DNA from: an uncultured Eubacteriales bacterium
GTDB taxonomy: Bacteria > Bacillota > Clostridia > Christensenellales > UBA1242
NCBI GenBank assembly: GCA_948512295.1
Contig: CAOQRA010000001.1
Coordinates: 1 to 64,000 of the forward strand
DNA: 64,000 bases
Direction: 5' to 3'
This document shows, piece after piece, positions 27,897 through 35,364 of the stretch; the stretch's first letter is position 1; the number at the start of each line of letters is the position of its first letter. The notes beneath the pieces are model-generated. The model was not told the origin of the DNA and made no database searches. It worked only from the letters and a program-made list of their open reading frames with translations. A program made the translations under genes and the position numbers.

Positions 27897-28964
27897 ATGA
27901 ATACGATAAGTGTATGTTTAATAGTTAAAAATGAGGAAGCAGTGCTTGAGCGATGTCTTAAAAATGTAAAAAGCTTTGCTGATGAAATTATTGTGGTTGA
28001 TACAGGCTCAACTGATAATACAAAAAATATTGCAAAAAAGTTTACAGATAAGGTGTATGATTATATCTGGCAAGATGACTTTTCAAAGGCGCGTAACTAC
28101 GCATTTTCATTTGCAAGTAGTGATTATGTGATGTGGCTAGATGCAGATGATATAGTGCTGGAAGAGGATGCACTAAAGCTTTGGGACTTCAAACTATCAA
28201 AACATAGCGACATTGACATGTTAATGCTGAAATATGTAACAGGGTATGAAGAAAATTACACGCCGACTTTTTCTTTTTATCGTGAACGCGTGCTAAAGCG
28301 CAGTGCTAATTTCAAATTTGAAGACCCCGTTCATGAAGTGATAGTACCTCGTGGAAAGATTGTATATATGGATATAAATATATATCACGCAAAAGTCAAA
28401 ACTGGCGAAAGCAATAGGAACTTAAATATCTATCAAAAATATATAAAAAATGGCGAAAAACTTTCGCCAAGGCAGCAGTTTTACTATGCACGTGAGCTTA
28501 TGTATAACAACTTAATCGATGAGGCAATATTAAATTTCAATAAGTTTTTGAATATCAAGGAAGGCTGGATAGAAAATAAAATAGAGGCATGTTTGAACTT
28601 GGCAAAATGTTATAAAGCAAAAAATGACTTTCAAAAAGCAAAGGAGTCGCTTGTTAAAACTTTTACAATGGCACGCCCTCGAAGTGAAGTGCTTTGCGAA
28701 CTTGGGAATTTGTTTTTAAGCGAAAATCAATTAGATGAGGCAGTTTATTGTTATCGTCAAGCAAGGTTAAACAAACCCAACGTAAAATTAGGGGGCTTTG
28801 TACTAGGCGATTGCTATAGCTTTCTTCCCAATTTGCAGTTAAGTGTTTGTTATTATCGCAAAGGCAAAATGCGACTTGCCAAGCGTTATCATGAAAAGGC
28901 CAAGCAAGAAAAACCTAAACATCCCAGCATTTTATATAACGAAAAATATTTTAACAATAAATAA
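27897..28964 (+). CDS. Family 2 glycosyltransferase with TPR-like C terminus
   Basis: A 355-residue cytosolic GT-A enzyme. The N-terminal ISVCLIVKNEE and VDTGSTDNT phrases and the DAD metal motif (82-84) define GT2. Residues about 190-340 form helical TPR-like repeats (YYARELMYNN, CEACLNLAKCY-like and LGNLFLSENQLDEAVYCY segments). This fusion occurs in Firmicutes enzymes that glycosylate proteins or surface glycans; acceptor unknown. There is no ribosome-binding site, and TGCTAATAT touches the ATG, so the exact 5' end is uncertain. It is divergent from the giant surface protein, a possible acceptor. Confidence 0.85.
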   Translation: MNTISVCLIVKNEEAVLERCLKNVKSFADEIIVVDTGSTDNTKNIAKKFTDKVYDYIWQDDFSKARNYAFSFASSDYVMWLDADDIVLEEDALKLWDFKLSKHSDIDMLMLKYVTGYEENYTPTFSFYRERVLKRSANFKFEDPVHEVIVPRGKIVYMDINIYHAKVKTGESNRNLNIYQKYIKNGEKLSPRQQFYYARELMYNNLIDEAILNFNKFLNIKEGWIENKIEACLNLAKCYKAKNDFQKAKESLVKTFTMARPRSEVLCELGNLFLSENQLDEAVYCYRQARLNKPNVKLGGFVLGDCYSFLPNLQLSVCYYRKGKMRLAKRYHEKAKQEKPKHPSILYNEKYFNNK

Positions 28965-28986
28965 AAACCGCTTTTGCGGCTTTTAT
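28963..28986. terminator. Bidirectional terminator
   Basis: AAAAACCGC TTTT GCGGCTTTTA hairpin between the converging glycosyltransferase and nucleoside hydrolase genes. Confidence 0.8.
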
Positions 28987-29918
28987 TTAAGCTTTATATG
29001 GTCAAGCATTCTAATTTTTGCCATAAAACTTTTTTCAAAGGCTTTACGATTGACTCCAGTTACAAGTTTTACATTCCCTCCGCTGTGCGGCGTAGCATAA
29101 GTTTTGCCAGGGATGTCGTCTTCATTTAAACTTACAGCCACATCTACGCGCTTGGTGGTAAAAAGCTCTGGCTCTACTAAATATAGATAGGCATCAGTGT
29201 CATTTGTTGCTATACGTTTGTCTGGGTAGCCATGTTCCCAATAAGTTTGATAAATTTCTTCCAAAAATTTACCAGTGTCATTCATGGTTCCAATCTCTTC
29301 AATCATATTTTGTGTGAGGTGGGTGTACTCGCGTCCAAGCACAGAGGGGATAATAACAAGTGGGATTCCGCTATCAATTATGATTTTCGCAGCTTCTGGA
29401 TCCGTGCTAATGTTAAACGAGATATGTTCTCCCCAGCCGGGTAATGCAAAAGGTGCAAAGCCCTCAAATATGATTTGTTTAATAAGAGGTATTACGTCTG
29501 GATATTGCCATAAGAGTTTTCCAATATTGGTGTGTGGGCCAAACATTAAAAGAGTGACTTCGTGGGGATTTTCACGTATAATGCGTGCCATAGCGTTAAG
29601 CGCATCTTCTTTTATAGGCTGGGTTTTGGCTTTAGGCGGAATGTAAGTTGGACCCATTCCATGCTCGCCATGCAGCCATGCGGCGTCAGCGGAATCACGG
29701 AATAACGCTTTTTCACTACCTCGAGCCACCGGAGTATTTTTGCCGAACTTTTCAAGTAAATGAAGCATGTTATTGGTTGCTATGTCCACTTTGATGTTAC
29801 CTTTTACTGTGACATAAAGTTTGACGTCTAGTCTTTCGTCAAACATAGTAAAAATTAATGCTGTTGTGTCGTCAATACCTGGATCGGTATCAATTATGAC
29901 TTTGTGTTTGTTATCCAT
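28983..29918 (-). CDS. Inosine/uridine-preferring nucleoside hydrolase
   Basis: A 311-residue N-ribohydrolase that cleaves nucleosides to base and ribose. The Ca-binding N-terminal IIDTDPGIDD (residues about 9-18) is the family signature, and a catalytic-type His follows in the GEHGMGP and NDTDAYL regions. Length fits the family. A TACAAT box ends six bases before the ATG and there is no Shine-Dalgarno. It is a single-gene unit; substrate preference cannot be read from the sequence. Confidence 0.88.
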   Translation of the reverse strand: MDNKHKVIIDTDPGIDDTTALIFTMFDERLDVKLYVTVKGNIKVDIATNNMLHLLEKFGKNTPVARGSEKALFRDSADAAWLHGEHGMGPTYIPPKAKTQPIKEDALNAMARIIRENPHEVTLLMFGPHTNIGKLLWQYPDVIPLIKQIIFEGFAPFALPGWGEHISFNISTDPEAAKIIIDSGIPLVIIPSVLGREYTHLTQNMIEEIGTMNDTGKFLEEIYQTYWEHGYPDKRIATNDTDAYLYLVEPELFTTKRVDVAVSLNEDDIPGKTYATPHSGGNVKLVTGVNRKAFEKSFMAKIRMLDHIKLK

Positions 29919-29924
29919 AGTATT

Positions 29925-29953
29925 ATTGTATATTAAAAAATAAAATTATGCAA
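29925..29953 (-). promoter_or_regulatory. Promoter of the nucleoside hydrolase, leaderless arrangement
   Basis: Minus strand TACAAT (29925-29930), six bases from the ATG, with a weak TTGCAT 17 nt upstream (29948-29953). Confidence 0.5.
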
Positions 29954-29971
29954 ATAAAATGTATATTTAAT

Positions 29972-29999
29972 TTGAGATTTTGCGCATTAGTGGTAAAAT
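29972..29999 (+). promoter_or_regulatory. Promoter of the hydrogenase gene
   Basis: TTGAGA (29972-29977), 16-nt spacer, TAAAAT (29994-29999), then AAGGAG and the ATG at 30023. Confidence 0.6.
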
Positions 30000-30022
30000 A
30001 AGGCTGTACATAAGGAGAAATA

Positions 30023-31534
30023 ATGCGCTTTAAATGTAAGATTTGCGGATATGAATACATGGGGGATGTTACAAAAAAATCAGCTGCTTGGACGTGCCCG
30101 GAATGCGGCGTGCCTAAAACATATTTTGAAAAAATTGAAAATAATAAGCCTAGGGTGGTTGAATTTAAATCGGATGCGGGGGACGAGCCTATTTATATTG
30201 ATGTTAATAAAGATAGTCAAAGTCTGTGCCGAAAGGAGAATTTGTGCGTATATTGTGGAAATTGTAAACTCGCATGTAAAAGTCAAGGCGTATATGGTAA
30301 GTTTGATAGTAAAAAGATTAAGTGTAAGAGCATTTGTATAGATTGTGGTCAATGTACGCTAAAGTGTCCGACGGGAGCTATAAATTATAAAAATGACATT
30401 GAAAAAGTGAAAAATTGCTTAAAAAACAAGGAAAAAACAGTAATTTTTCAAATTGCTCCAGCGGTTAGAGTTGCGCTTGGCGAAATGTTGGCCCTGCCAA
30501 GCGGCTTTAATTGTGAGGGTAAAATAGTTGCTGCATTGAAAAGTTTAGGTGCAGATTATGTATTTGACACCACGTTTGGGGCTGACCTTACCATCATGGA
30601 AGAAGCGACCGAACTTATAGAAAGACTGAATGGTGCGAGAGAGGAAAATACAAAGGGTATAATGCCTCCCACGTTTACAAGTTGCTGCCCGGCTTGGGTG
30701 AAGTTTGCAGAAATATTTTATCCTGAAATACTTAAAAGTTTATCTACGGCCAAAAGTCCAATTTTAATGCAAGGTGCAATTATAAAAACATATTTCGCTA
30801 AAATGGCGAAAATAGCACCAGAAGATATAATTAGTATTGCAATCACACCGTGCACAGCGAAGAAAGCAGAGATAGCGAAGGTGGAAATGTGTGCAAGTGG
30901 AAGATTTCATAATAAACCTTTGCGCGATGTAGACATTGTTTTAACGCTGCGAGAACTTGCCGAGCTTATAAAGCAAGAAAACATAGATTTTAAAACGTTG
31001 GCAGAAGAAAATTTTGACAGCCCTCTTGGCAAGGCTAGTGGTGGCGGTGTGATTTTTGGCAAAAGTGGTGGGGTTATGGAGTCCGCTCTACGTACCTTGC
31101 ACTATTTTATGACAGGTCAAAATTTGCAAAAGCCTATTGAATTTAGAGGAAGTAAGGGAATAAAAGAAGCTTATATAGAGATACAAGATAAAAAATTACA
31201 TATTGCGGTGGTTTCGGGTAGTGCAAACGTGCATAAAATTATAGACAAAATACGAAAAGGCGAGCACTATGATTTTATTGAGGTTATGGCATGCCCAGGC
31301 GGCTGTCTTGGTGGAGGAGGAACTCCAAAACTTGGAATGAGCGACATGACTGTATTAAATGATCGCAGCGAGGCACTTACAAAAATGGACGAAAATTCTA
31401 AGTTTCGCGCTGCTCATGAAAACAAGGAAATACAAGAGTTATATCAAGAGTTTTTAAAGGCTCCTTGTTCCAATTTAGCGAAAAAACTTTTACATACAAG
31501 TTATGTTGATAAAAGTGACATGCTTGGGAAGTAG
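30023..31534 (+). CDS. [FeFe]-hydrogenase with N-terminal rubredoxin-like domain
   Basis: A 503-residue electron-bifurcation-era type enzyme with, in order: a short rubredoxin-like knot (Cys5, 8, 25, 28), a 2[4Fe-4S] ferredoxin domain (Cys75, 78, 81, 85 and 101/105, 108, 111, 115), and the H-cluster domain with L1 TSCCPAW (219-225), L2 TPCTAKK (275-281) and L3 EVMACPGGCLGGGG (420-433), then the small-subunit tail (FLKAPCSNLAKKLLHTSY). L2 has TPC where the best-studied group A enzymes have MPC; I recall this as a feature of group B enzymes. Likely cytosolic H2 production or uptake. HydEFG maturases are not in the window. Confidence 0.88.
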   Translation: MRFKCKICGYEYMGDVTKKSAAWTCPECGVPKTYFEKIENNKPRVVEFKSDAGDEPIYIDVNKDSQSLCRKENLCVYCGNCKLACKSQGVYGKFDSKKIKCKSICIDCGQCTLKCPTGAINYKNDIEKVKNCLKNKEKTVIFQIAPAVRVALGEMLALPSGFNCEGKIVAALKSLGADYVFDTTFGADLTIMEEATELIERLNGAREENTKGIMPPTFTSCCPAWVKFAEIFYPEILKSLSTAKSPILMQGAIIKTYFAKMAKIAPEDIISIAITPCTAKKAEIAKVEMCASGRFHNKPLRDVDIVLTLRELAELIKQENIDFKTLAEENFDSPLGKASGGGVIFGKSGGVMESALRTLHYFMTGQNLQKPIEFRGSKGIKEAYIEIQDKKLHIAVVSGSANVHKIIDKIRKGEHYDFIEVMACPGGCLGGGGTPKLGMSDMTVLNDRSEALTKMDENSKFRAAHENKEIQELYQEFLKAPCSNLAKKLLHTSYVDKSDMLGK

Positions 31535-31616
31535 CGAGTAGTTCATCGGAAATGCGCTATTAACTGCGTTTAAAAATATAAAGCAAAACTTCGTGCAATG
31601 TATATTTTATATTAAT

Positions 31617-31644
31617 AAAACGCTTACATAAAAGTAAGCGTTTT
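31617..31644. terminator. Bidirectional terminator
   Basis: AAAACGCTTAC / GTAAGCGTTTT stem with ATAAA loop between the converging hydrogenase and small-protein genes. Confidence 0.85.
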
Positions 31645-31676
31645 GTATGATGTTATTGCAAAGTCTTTTACTTTTC

Positions 31677-31895
31677 TTAGCCTTTATAACGGTCAAGATT
31701 GGCACGGATTGCTTCAATTAGACGTTTTTCTGCTGCAACTTTTTTGTCTTTTGCAACTTTTGTGCAAACTGAAGTGCTGTAAAGTTTTGAGAAGTCATCT
31801 ACTAGATTTTTAAGGTGTACGATATCAAGGATGTTCTCTGAGCCACAAAGTTCTTCTTCAGTAGGTGTTGTTACATTAGCATTGTTCTTTTCCAT
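31677..31895 (-). CDS. Small hypothetical protein (72 aa)
   Basis: I do not recognise it. A good AGGAG site precedes the ATG. The N-terminal 20 residues are Asn/Thr/Glu-rich; the rest is predicted helical and basic (KVAKDKKVAAEKRL). Two Cys (in ELCGSE and SVCTK) are the only marked residues. There is no membrane segment. It is a monocistronic gene facing the hydrogenase terminator. Confidence 0.65.
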   Translation of the reverse strand: MEKNNANVTTPTEEELCGSENILDIVHLKNLVDDFSKLYSTSVCTKVAKDKKVAAEKRLIEAIRANLDRYKG

Positions 31896-32234
31896 ATAAA
31901 ATCTCCTATATATTAAATTTTTTTTGTCTCTGTTTACATAAAGTTACTATTTCACCCTTATGTAGTGTAGTTCCTGCTTTGAGGCGAGACTGGCTACGTT
32001 GCAGAACAATCTTTATCGCAATGAGGAAGCTATTGCGCTTTAAATGATTGCGTACTATATATTATGTACGGGAGGTTTAAAAAATGCTCAAATATTGGAC
32101 AAACCTTTATTTATGATTTTGTCATAACTATAAAAGCCAAGCTTGTCCTTTTTCTTTTATGATACAAACCAATTTAAAATACTTAATATAAAAAAAGCAT
32201 GGACTCTCTTTTGTGTGTCCATACTTATTTTTTG
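31896..32234. other. Gene-free stretch with a possible micro-ORF
   Basis: No gene, repeat copy or RNA family could be recognised. The only signal is GGGAGG followed by ATG at 32084, opening a 10-codon frame (to 32116) encoding MLKYWTNLYL. It may be chance or a leader remnant. Confidence 0.3.
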
Positions 32235-32322
32235 TGGCGGAGAGTGGCGGATTCGAACCGCCGAAGCCTTGCGGCTTACCGCTTTTCGAGAGCGGCACAT
32301 TCGACCTCTCTGACAACTCTCC
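32235..32322 (-). tRNA. tRNA-Ser (anticodon CGA)
   Basis: The minus strand gives an 88-nt class II tRNA with encoded CCA. The acceptor is GGAGAGT / ACTCTCC, the anticodon loop CTCGAAA sits in a CCGCT/AGCGG stem, there is a long variable arm (AAGCCGCAAGGCTT) and the T arm is GGCGGTTCGAATCCGCC. Anticodon CGA reads UCG. Confidence 0.95.
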
Positions 32323-32410
32323 ATGCCAAAGCATTGTACTACAAATTTAATAATTTTGCAAGAAGTTTTACTTTACTTTAAATATTTATTTAATTTTACA
32401 ATGAAATTAA

Positions 32411-32439
32411 TTGTAAAATTCCTTTTATTATGTTAAAAT
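32411..32439 (+). promoter_or_regulatory. Promoter of pilin-like gene A
   Basis: TTGTAA (32411-32416), 17-nt spacer, TAAAAT (32434-32439), followed by AGGAG and the ATG at 32460. Confidence 0.6.
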
Positions 32440-32459
32440 ATTGCATAGGAGTTTTAATT

Positions 32460-32786
32460 ATGATTTCAAATTTACTGTCAACTCTTGACTTTAGATTTCT
32501 TGGACCTTATTCTTGGCTAAACGATGTATATGATACACTGCCATATATTCTTTATGCAATCCTAGCGCTTATCGGAGGCGTGGGTGTTGTTTATTCTATT
32601 ATACTTGGCATCAATCTTGCAAAAAGCGAAAGTGATGATGCGCGTAAAAAGGCAGTTGAACGTTTAAAAAACACTATCATTGGCGTTGCAGTTTTGCTTG
32701 TGTTAGTATTATTTATAAATGTTTTGCTTCCGCTTATTCTTAAAGCAGCACTTCCGTCAGATTATATAGGTCAAATAAAAACTTAG
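32460..32786 (+). CDS. VirB2/pilin-like membrane protein A
   Basis: A 108-residue protein with two hydrophobic helices (about 29-52 and 75-100) separated by a charged turn (AKSESDDARKKAVERLKN). This matches the Mbov_0395/TrbC-VirB2 pilin-like pattern, in which a small two-helix subunit carries a conserved D-D-A-K/R-K-x-x turn. The start at 32460 is chosen over an upstream ATG because AGGAG lies eight bases before it. Two related genes (33096, 33615) lie on the other strand. The terminator hairpin starts inside the last codons. Confidence 0.6.
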   Translation: MISNLLSTLDFRFLGPYSWLNDVYDTLPYILYAILALIGGVGVVYSIILGINLAKSESDDARKKAVERLKNTIIGVAVLLVLVLFINVLLPLILKAALPSDYIGQIKT

Positions 32787-32812
32787 CAAGTTCGCTAAGT
32801 TTTTTTTTAATT
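32777..32812 (+). terminator. Terminator of pilin-like gene A
   Basis: AAACTTAGC / GCTAAGTTT stem overlapping the stop codon, followed by a long T run. Confidence 0.85.
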
Positions 32813-32874
32813 TGTAATTATGGAAGCCTAGATGTGTAGTAATTAAGAACTAATTTGGTAAACTCTTATTTTTG

Positions 32875-33043
32875 TCTGACTGAGAGCAAAGCACGAAGAA
32901 ACTTTTATACGACATTAGTACACAAACAAACTAAAAAGATGTTTCGACTCACTCGCTATGCTCGTGGCTCAACATGATATACACGGGTTTTGTCTTTAAC
33001 ATATGTATGTCATTTTGACGCTTTCGGAAGAATCTTATTACAA
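32875..33043. repeat. Interspersed repeat copy 4 (degenerate)
   Basis: Fills most of the 309-bp gap between pilin-like genes A and B. It has CTGACTGAG ... CACGAAGAAACTTTT, an inverted half AAAAAGATGTTTCGACTCACTCG, and a GTCATTTTGACGCTTTCGGAAGAATCTT unit near 33009. It is more diverged than the copies at 8201 and 15059. Confidence 0.65.
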
Positions 33044-33058
33044 GGTAATAGTTGCAAC

Positions 33059-33094
33059 AAAAAAACTCATCCGAAAGGGGATGAGTTTTATTTT
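33059..33094 (-). terminator. Terminator of pilin-like gene B
   Basis: AACTCATCC / GGATGAGTT stem just downstream of the minus-strand stop at 33096, with T run on that strand. Confidence 0.85.
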
Positions 33095-33095
33095 G

Positions 33096-33482
33096 TTATC
33101 TTAAGGTAAGCATTTTAAACATTCCAATAACCGCGTCAGATCCGCCTGGTTTAGTTGGATTATTAATGTCCTGGCCAATAAATGCTTGAACAATGAGAGG
33201 CATCAATTCATTAAAGAATAATACGAGAACAATAGTAACAGCAACGGCGATTAAAGCGGTGATTAAGTGTTTTTTAGCATCATCACGTTTAGATTGTTCG
33301 TCAGCTCTTGCAAGTTGAATACCAAGCCAAATAGCATAAATTGCACCAGCGGCACCGACAATGCCCATTATGATGTATAGAACAATACTAATTGTTCCAA
33401 AAATTTGTCCCATCCAGCCATAAGTTTTGTTTTCAGGTGGGAACAAGTTTGCCCAGCCCAATAAATTAGAAAGAAAATTCAT
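33096..33482 (-). CDS. VirB2/pilin-like membrane protein B
   Basis: A 128-residue two-helix protein: helices about 30-55 and 72-98, with the turn ARADEQSKRDDAKKHLIT between them, nearly identical to gene C and similar to gene A. A proper GGAGG precedes the ATG. The N-terminal MNFLSNLLGWANLFPP lacks a classical signal peptide, and the C terminus adds a short polar tail. By analogy with Mbov_0395/VirB2 proteins it could polymerise or line a secretion channel; no assembly ATPase is nearby. Confidence 0.6.
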   Translation of the reverse strand: MNFLSNLLGWANLFPPENKTYGWMGQIFGTISIVLYIIMGIVGAAGAIYAIWLGIQLARADEQSKRDDAKKHLITALIAVAVTIVLVLFFNELMPLIVQAFIGQDINNPTKPGGSDAVIGMFKMLTLR

Positions 33483-33614
33483 AAAAAACCTCCAAAATTT
33501 TATTTTAATATAATTTACATGTTGAGTATATCATAAGGATAAGCATACACAAAATTATTTTTAGACAAATTTCTAAAAATATTTATAAATTATTAACTTT
33601 AGAGTTTTTTTTGT

Positions 33615-34016
33615 TTAGTTCCATTGCCATTTGCCAGCGCTATCCTGTGTAACTAAATCGCCATAAACACATCCGCCCATAAATGCTTTTACTATTTCTG
33701 GTAGTAACAAGTTAAAGAATAACACAAGAACAACTGTAACAGCAACGGCGACTAAACATGTGATTAAATGTTTTTTCGCATCATCGCGCTTAGATTGTTC
33801 GTCAGCTCTTGCAAGCTGAACACCCAGCCAAATTGCGTAAATCGCTCCAACTGCACCTACAATTCCCATAACGATGTATAACACAATGGATATTGTGTCA
33901 AATATTTGTCCCATCCATGAGTAGTCAGATACATTGGTTGGACGTTCTCCGGCAATGTCTTTAATTTTTGGAAACAAATCCGCTCATCCAGTTAATAATT
34001 TTGAGAGTACGTTTAT
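33615..34016 (-). pseudogene. VirB2/pilin-like gene C with damaged 5' end
   Basis: From 33977 down, the frame (120 residues) is a clear paralogue of gene B, including SWMGQIFDTISIVLYIVMGIVG and the ARADEQSKRDDAKKHLIT turn. Translating further upstream in the same frame gives VLSKLLTG-stop-ADLFPKI, which aligns with LSNLLGWANLFPP of gene B: the stop is TGA (33984-33986) at the conserved Trp codon. No in-frame ATG/GTG/TTG exists above it; ATA and GTA stand near the GGAGG (34017-34021). A TTG at 33977 could start a shortened protein, but it has no good ribosome site. Either a pseudogene or an unusually started gene. Confidence 0.55.
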
Positions 34017-34056
34017 CCTCCCCCCATCATGTTCATTACCTCCTTAAATTTATTTT
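33978..34056 (-). other. Leader of pilin-like gene C with a strong ribosome site and mini-ORF
   Basis: Minus strand: AAGGAGGT followed by ATG at about 34034 opens an eight-codon frame MNMMGGG ending in TAA, containing a run of six G. A second GGAGG (34017-34021) follows at once. A slip on the G run would enter the gene C frame but would still meet the TGA at 33984-33986. Confidence 0.45.
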
Positions 34057-34183
34057 ATAAAACTATGTTATCATAAAAAAAAATAATTTCCAAATAATTT
34101 TACAATATTTTTTATTTTTTTTATTTTATTTATTATATATTTTTTATTTAATATTGATTAGGGGATTTTTTAGAGATTTATTA

Positions 34184-34226
34184 CAAATAAAAAGCAGATT
34201 AATTTTGATTTAATCAGCTTTTTTAT
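34184..34226. terminator. Probable bidirectional terminator
   Basis: AAAAAGCAGATTAA / TTTAATCAGCTTTTTT hairpin with one mismatch, in the otherwise AT-rich, gene-free 33978-34643 stretch. Confidence 0.6.
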
Positions 34227-34263
34227 GCTATTAAATTGTTTTTTTGAGATTTCTCAATTTTTG

Positions 34264-34555
34264 CGTTTTCGCTTGCTATTTTGAGCATTATCCGAAAAAT
34301 CTCGGAAACGCTTCGGTCGAAATGACAAACGCGGCAAGAAACGGAGAAATCTCAAGGTTTTGAAGTTAAATGATGTCTCCGCGTTGGTCGACATGACAAT
34401 CGGATGAGATTTTTCGGCTCAGCTCAACATGACACGAAAAAGATCAGATTTTTCCGCTACGTTCGCCTTGCTTACTTTGGTTGAAATGACATGCGGTGGC
34501 AGAGATGTCTCCACTATTAGGTGGCTAAGCCACTCGAAATGACAATGAGTGGTTG
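34264..34555. repeat. Interspersed repeat copy 5 (compound)
   Basis: Several partial units in tandem: CGGTCGAAATGACAAACGC (near 34314), TGGTCGACATGACAATCGG, CTCAACATGACACG, TGGTTGAAATGACATGCGG and CTCGAAATGACAATGAG, interleaved with AGATTTTTC/GAGATGTCTCC blocks. The shared core is TCGAAATGACA or its complement TGTCATT. No gene is seen inside. Confidence 0.7.
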
Positions 34556-34643
34556 AGAAACTAAAAAACTGGTTGCACTTGCAACCTAGTTTTTATTTTT
34601 AATTTGTAGTCTGGCTTTTAATATTACTATTTAGCTTATTTAA

Positions 34644-34829
34644 TTAGAAAAACCTTGCAGCGCTTGCATTTGGACAAGTATTTGGGCAGCAGCCGCCATT
34701 GTTATTGAATCCGCCAAGTGCTAGCAATAATAGAAGCAAGAAATTGGTGTTATTATTAAGATCAGTATTAGTTGCAGAGGACAACACTGACAATAATAAA
34801 ACTAGCATAATATCCTGTGAAAAATTCAT
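34644..34829 (-). CDS. Small Asn/Leu-rich, Cys-ended membrane peptide
   Basis: A 61-residue peptide. AAGGAG lies seven bases before the ATG at 34829; an ATG two codons earlier is too close to the site. A hydrophobic N-terminal segment is followed by NNNTNF, a run of six Leu (about 31-36), then GGFNNNGGCCPNTC. I recall similar unnamed small proteins in gut Clostridia, and the pattern loosely resembles small spore-coat-associated peptides of the YjcZ kind, but no firm family can be given. Confidence 0.55.
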   Translation of the reverse strand: MNFSQDIMLVLLLSVLSSATNTDLNNNTNFLLLLLLALGGFNNNGGCCPNTCPNASAARFF

Positions 34830-34984
34830 AAACATCTCCTTTCAACAAAAAATTTAAAAATACATCAAAATAATGTTTTTAAAAACAAAATTTATCTTGA
34901 TTTTGTCATTTGTTTTTTGGCAAAATTTAATTGCTACAAAAATATATATGAAATTTATGTAAAAAGGTGTGAAAAAAGTGTATT

Positions 34985-35320
34985 ATGGAAAATAAATTTT
35001 TGTTATTAAACGAGCGCAATAAAAGAGATATAATAGGGGCATTACCTGCCGAACAGGATATGTTTAAGCTTGCTGATTATTTTCAAAACTTTTCTGATGT
35101 AACTAGAATTAAAATTTTGTCTTGTTTATCTATGATGGATATGTGTGTCAACGATTTATCCAATGTTTTAGGTATTAATCAAACTACAATATCGCATCAG
35201 CTTAAACTTTTAAAGGACCAAAATCTTGTAACCTATAAGCGAGATGGTAAAATCTTAGTTTATATGCTTACAAGTGGACATGTAAACGACATTATGCTTT
35301 ATGCGATAAATGCTTTTTGA
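34985..35320 (+). CDS. ArsR-family winged-helix regulator
   Basis: A 111-residue DNA-binding repressor. The body matches ArsR/SmtB: FSDVTRIKILSCL (helix 1-2), then DLSNVLGINQTTISHQLKLLKDQNLVTYKRDGK, which covers the recognition helix and the wing. Cys52 or so lies in DMCVND at the place of the ELCVCD metal site, but the second Cys is missing, so the inducer is not obviously arsenic or cadmium. There is no clear ribosome site; an AT-rich -10-like TATTAT abuts the ATG. The following gene has its own promoter. Confidence 0.85.
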   Translation: MENKFLLLNERNKRDIIGALPAEQDMFKLADYFQNFSDVTRIKILSCLSMMDMCVNDLSNVLGINQTTISHQLKLLKDQNLVTYKRDGKILVYMLTSGHVNDIMLYAINAF

Positions 35321-35349
35321 TTGACAAAGCTTAAGTTTCGTGGCATACT
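35321..35349 (+). promoter_or_regulatory. Promoter of the 35365-37143 operon
   Basis: TTGACA (35321-35326), 17-nt spacer, CATACT (35344-35349), followed by TTGGAG and the ATG at 35365. The -35 begins right after the arsR-like stop. Confidence 0.75.
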
Positions 35350-35364
35350 TAGTTTGGAGATAAT

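Noticed and set aside
32128..32334. A 68-codon minus-strand frame (and a 60-codon plus-strand one) over the tRNA-Ser region
   Set aside because: Both run through the complete tRNA-Ser(CGA) gene, so they are by-products of the tRNA sequence.
33615..34016. TGA read as Trp throughout the genome
   Set aside because: TGA ends ksgA, tatD, mfd and others at the expected lengths, and Trp codons elsewhere are TGG. The code is standard; the TGA in gene C is a local event.
8584..34016. A single integrated conjugative element from 8.5 to 34 kb
   Set aside because: The intervening genes are core functions (nrdD, sleB-ypeB, hydrogenase), and no integrase, relaxase or att repeat was found.
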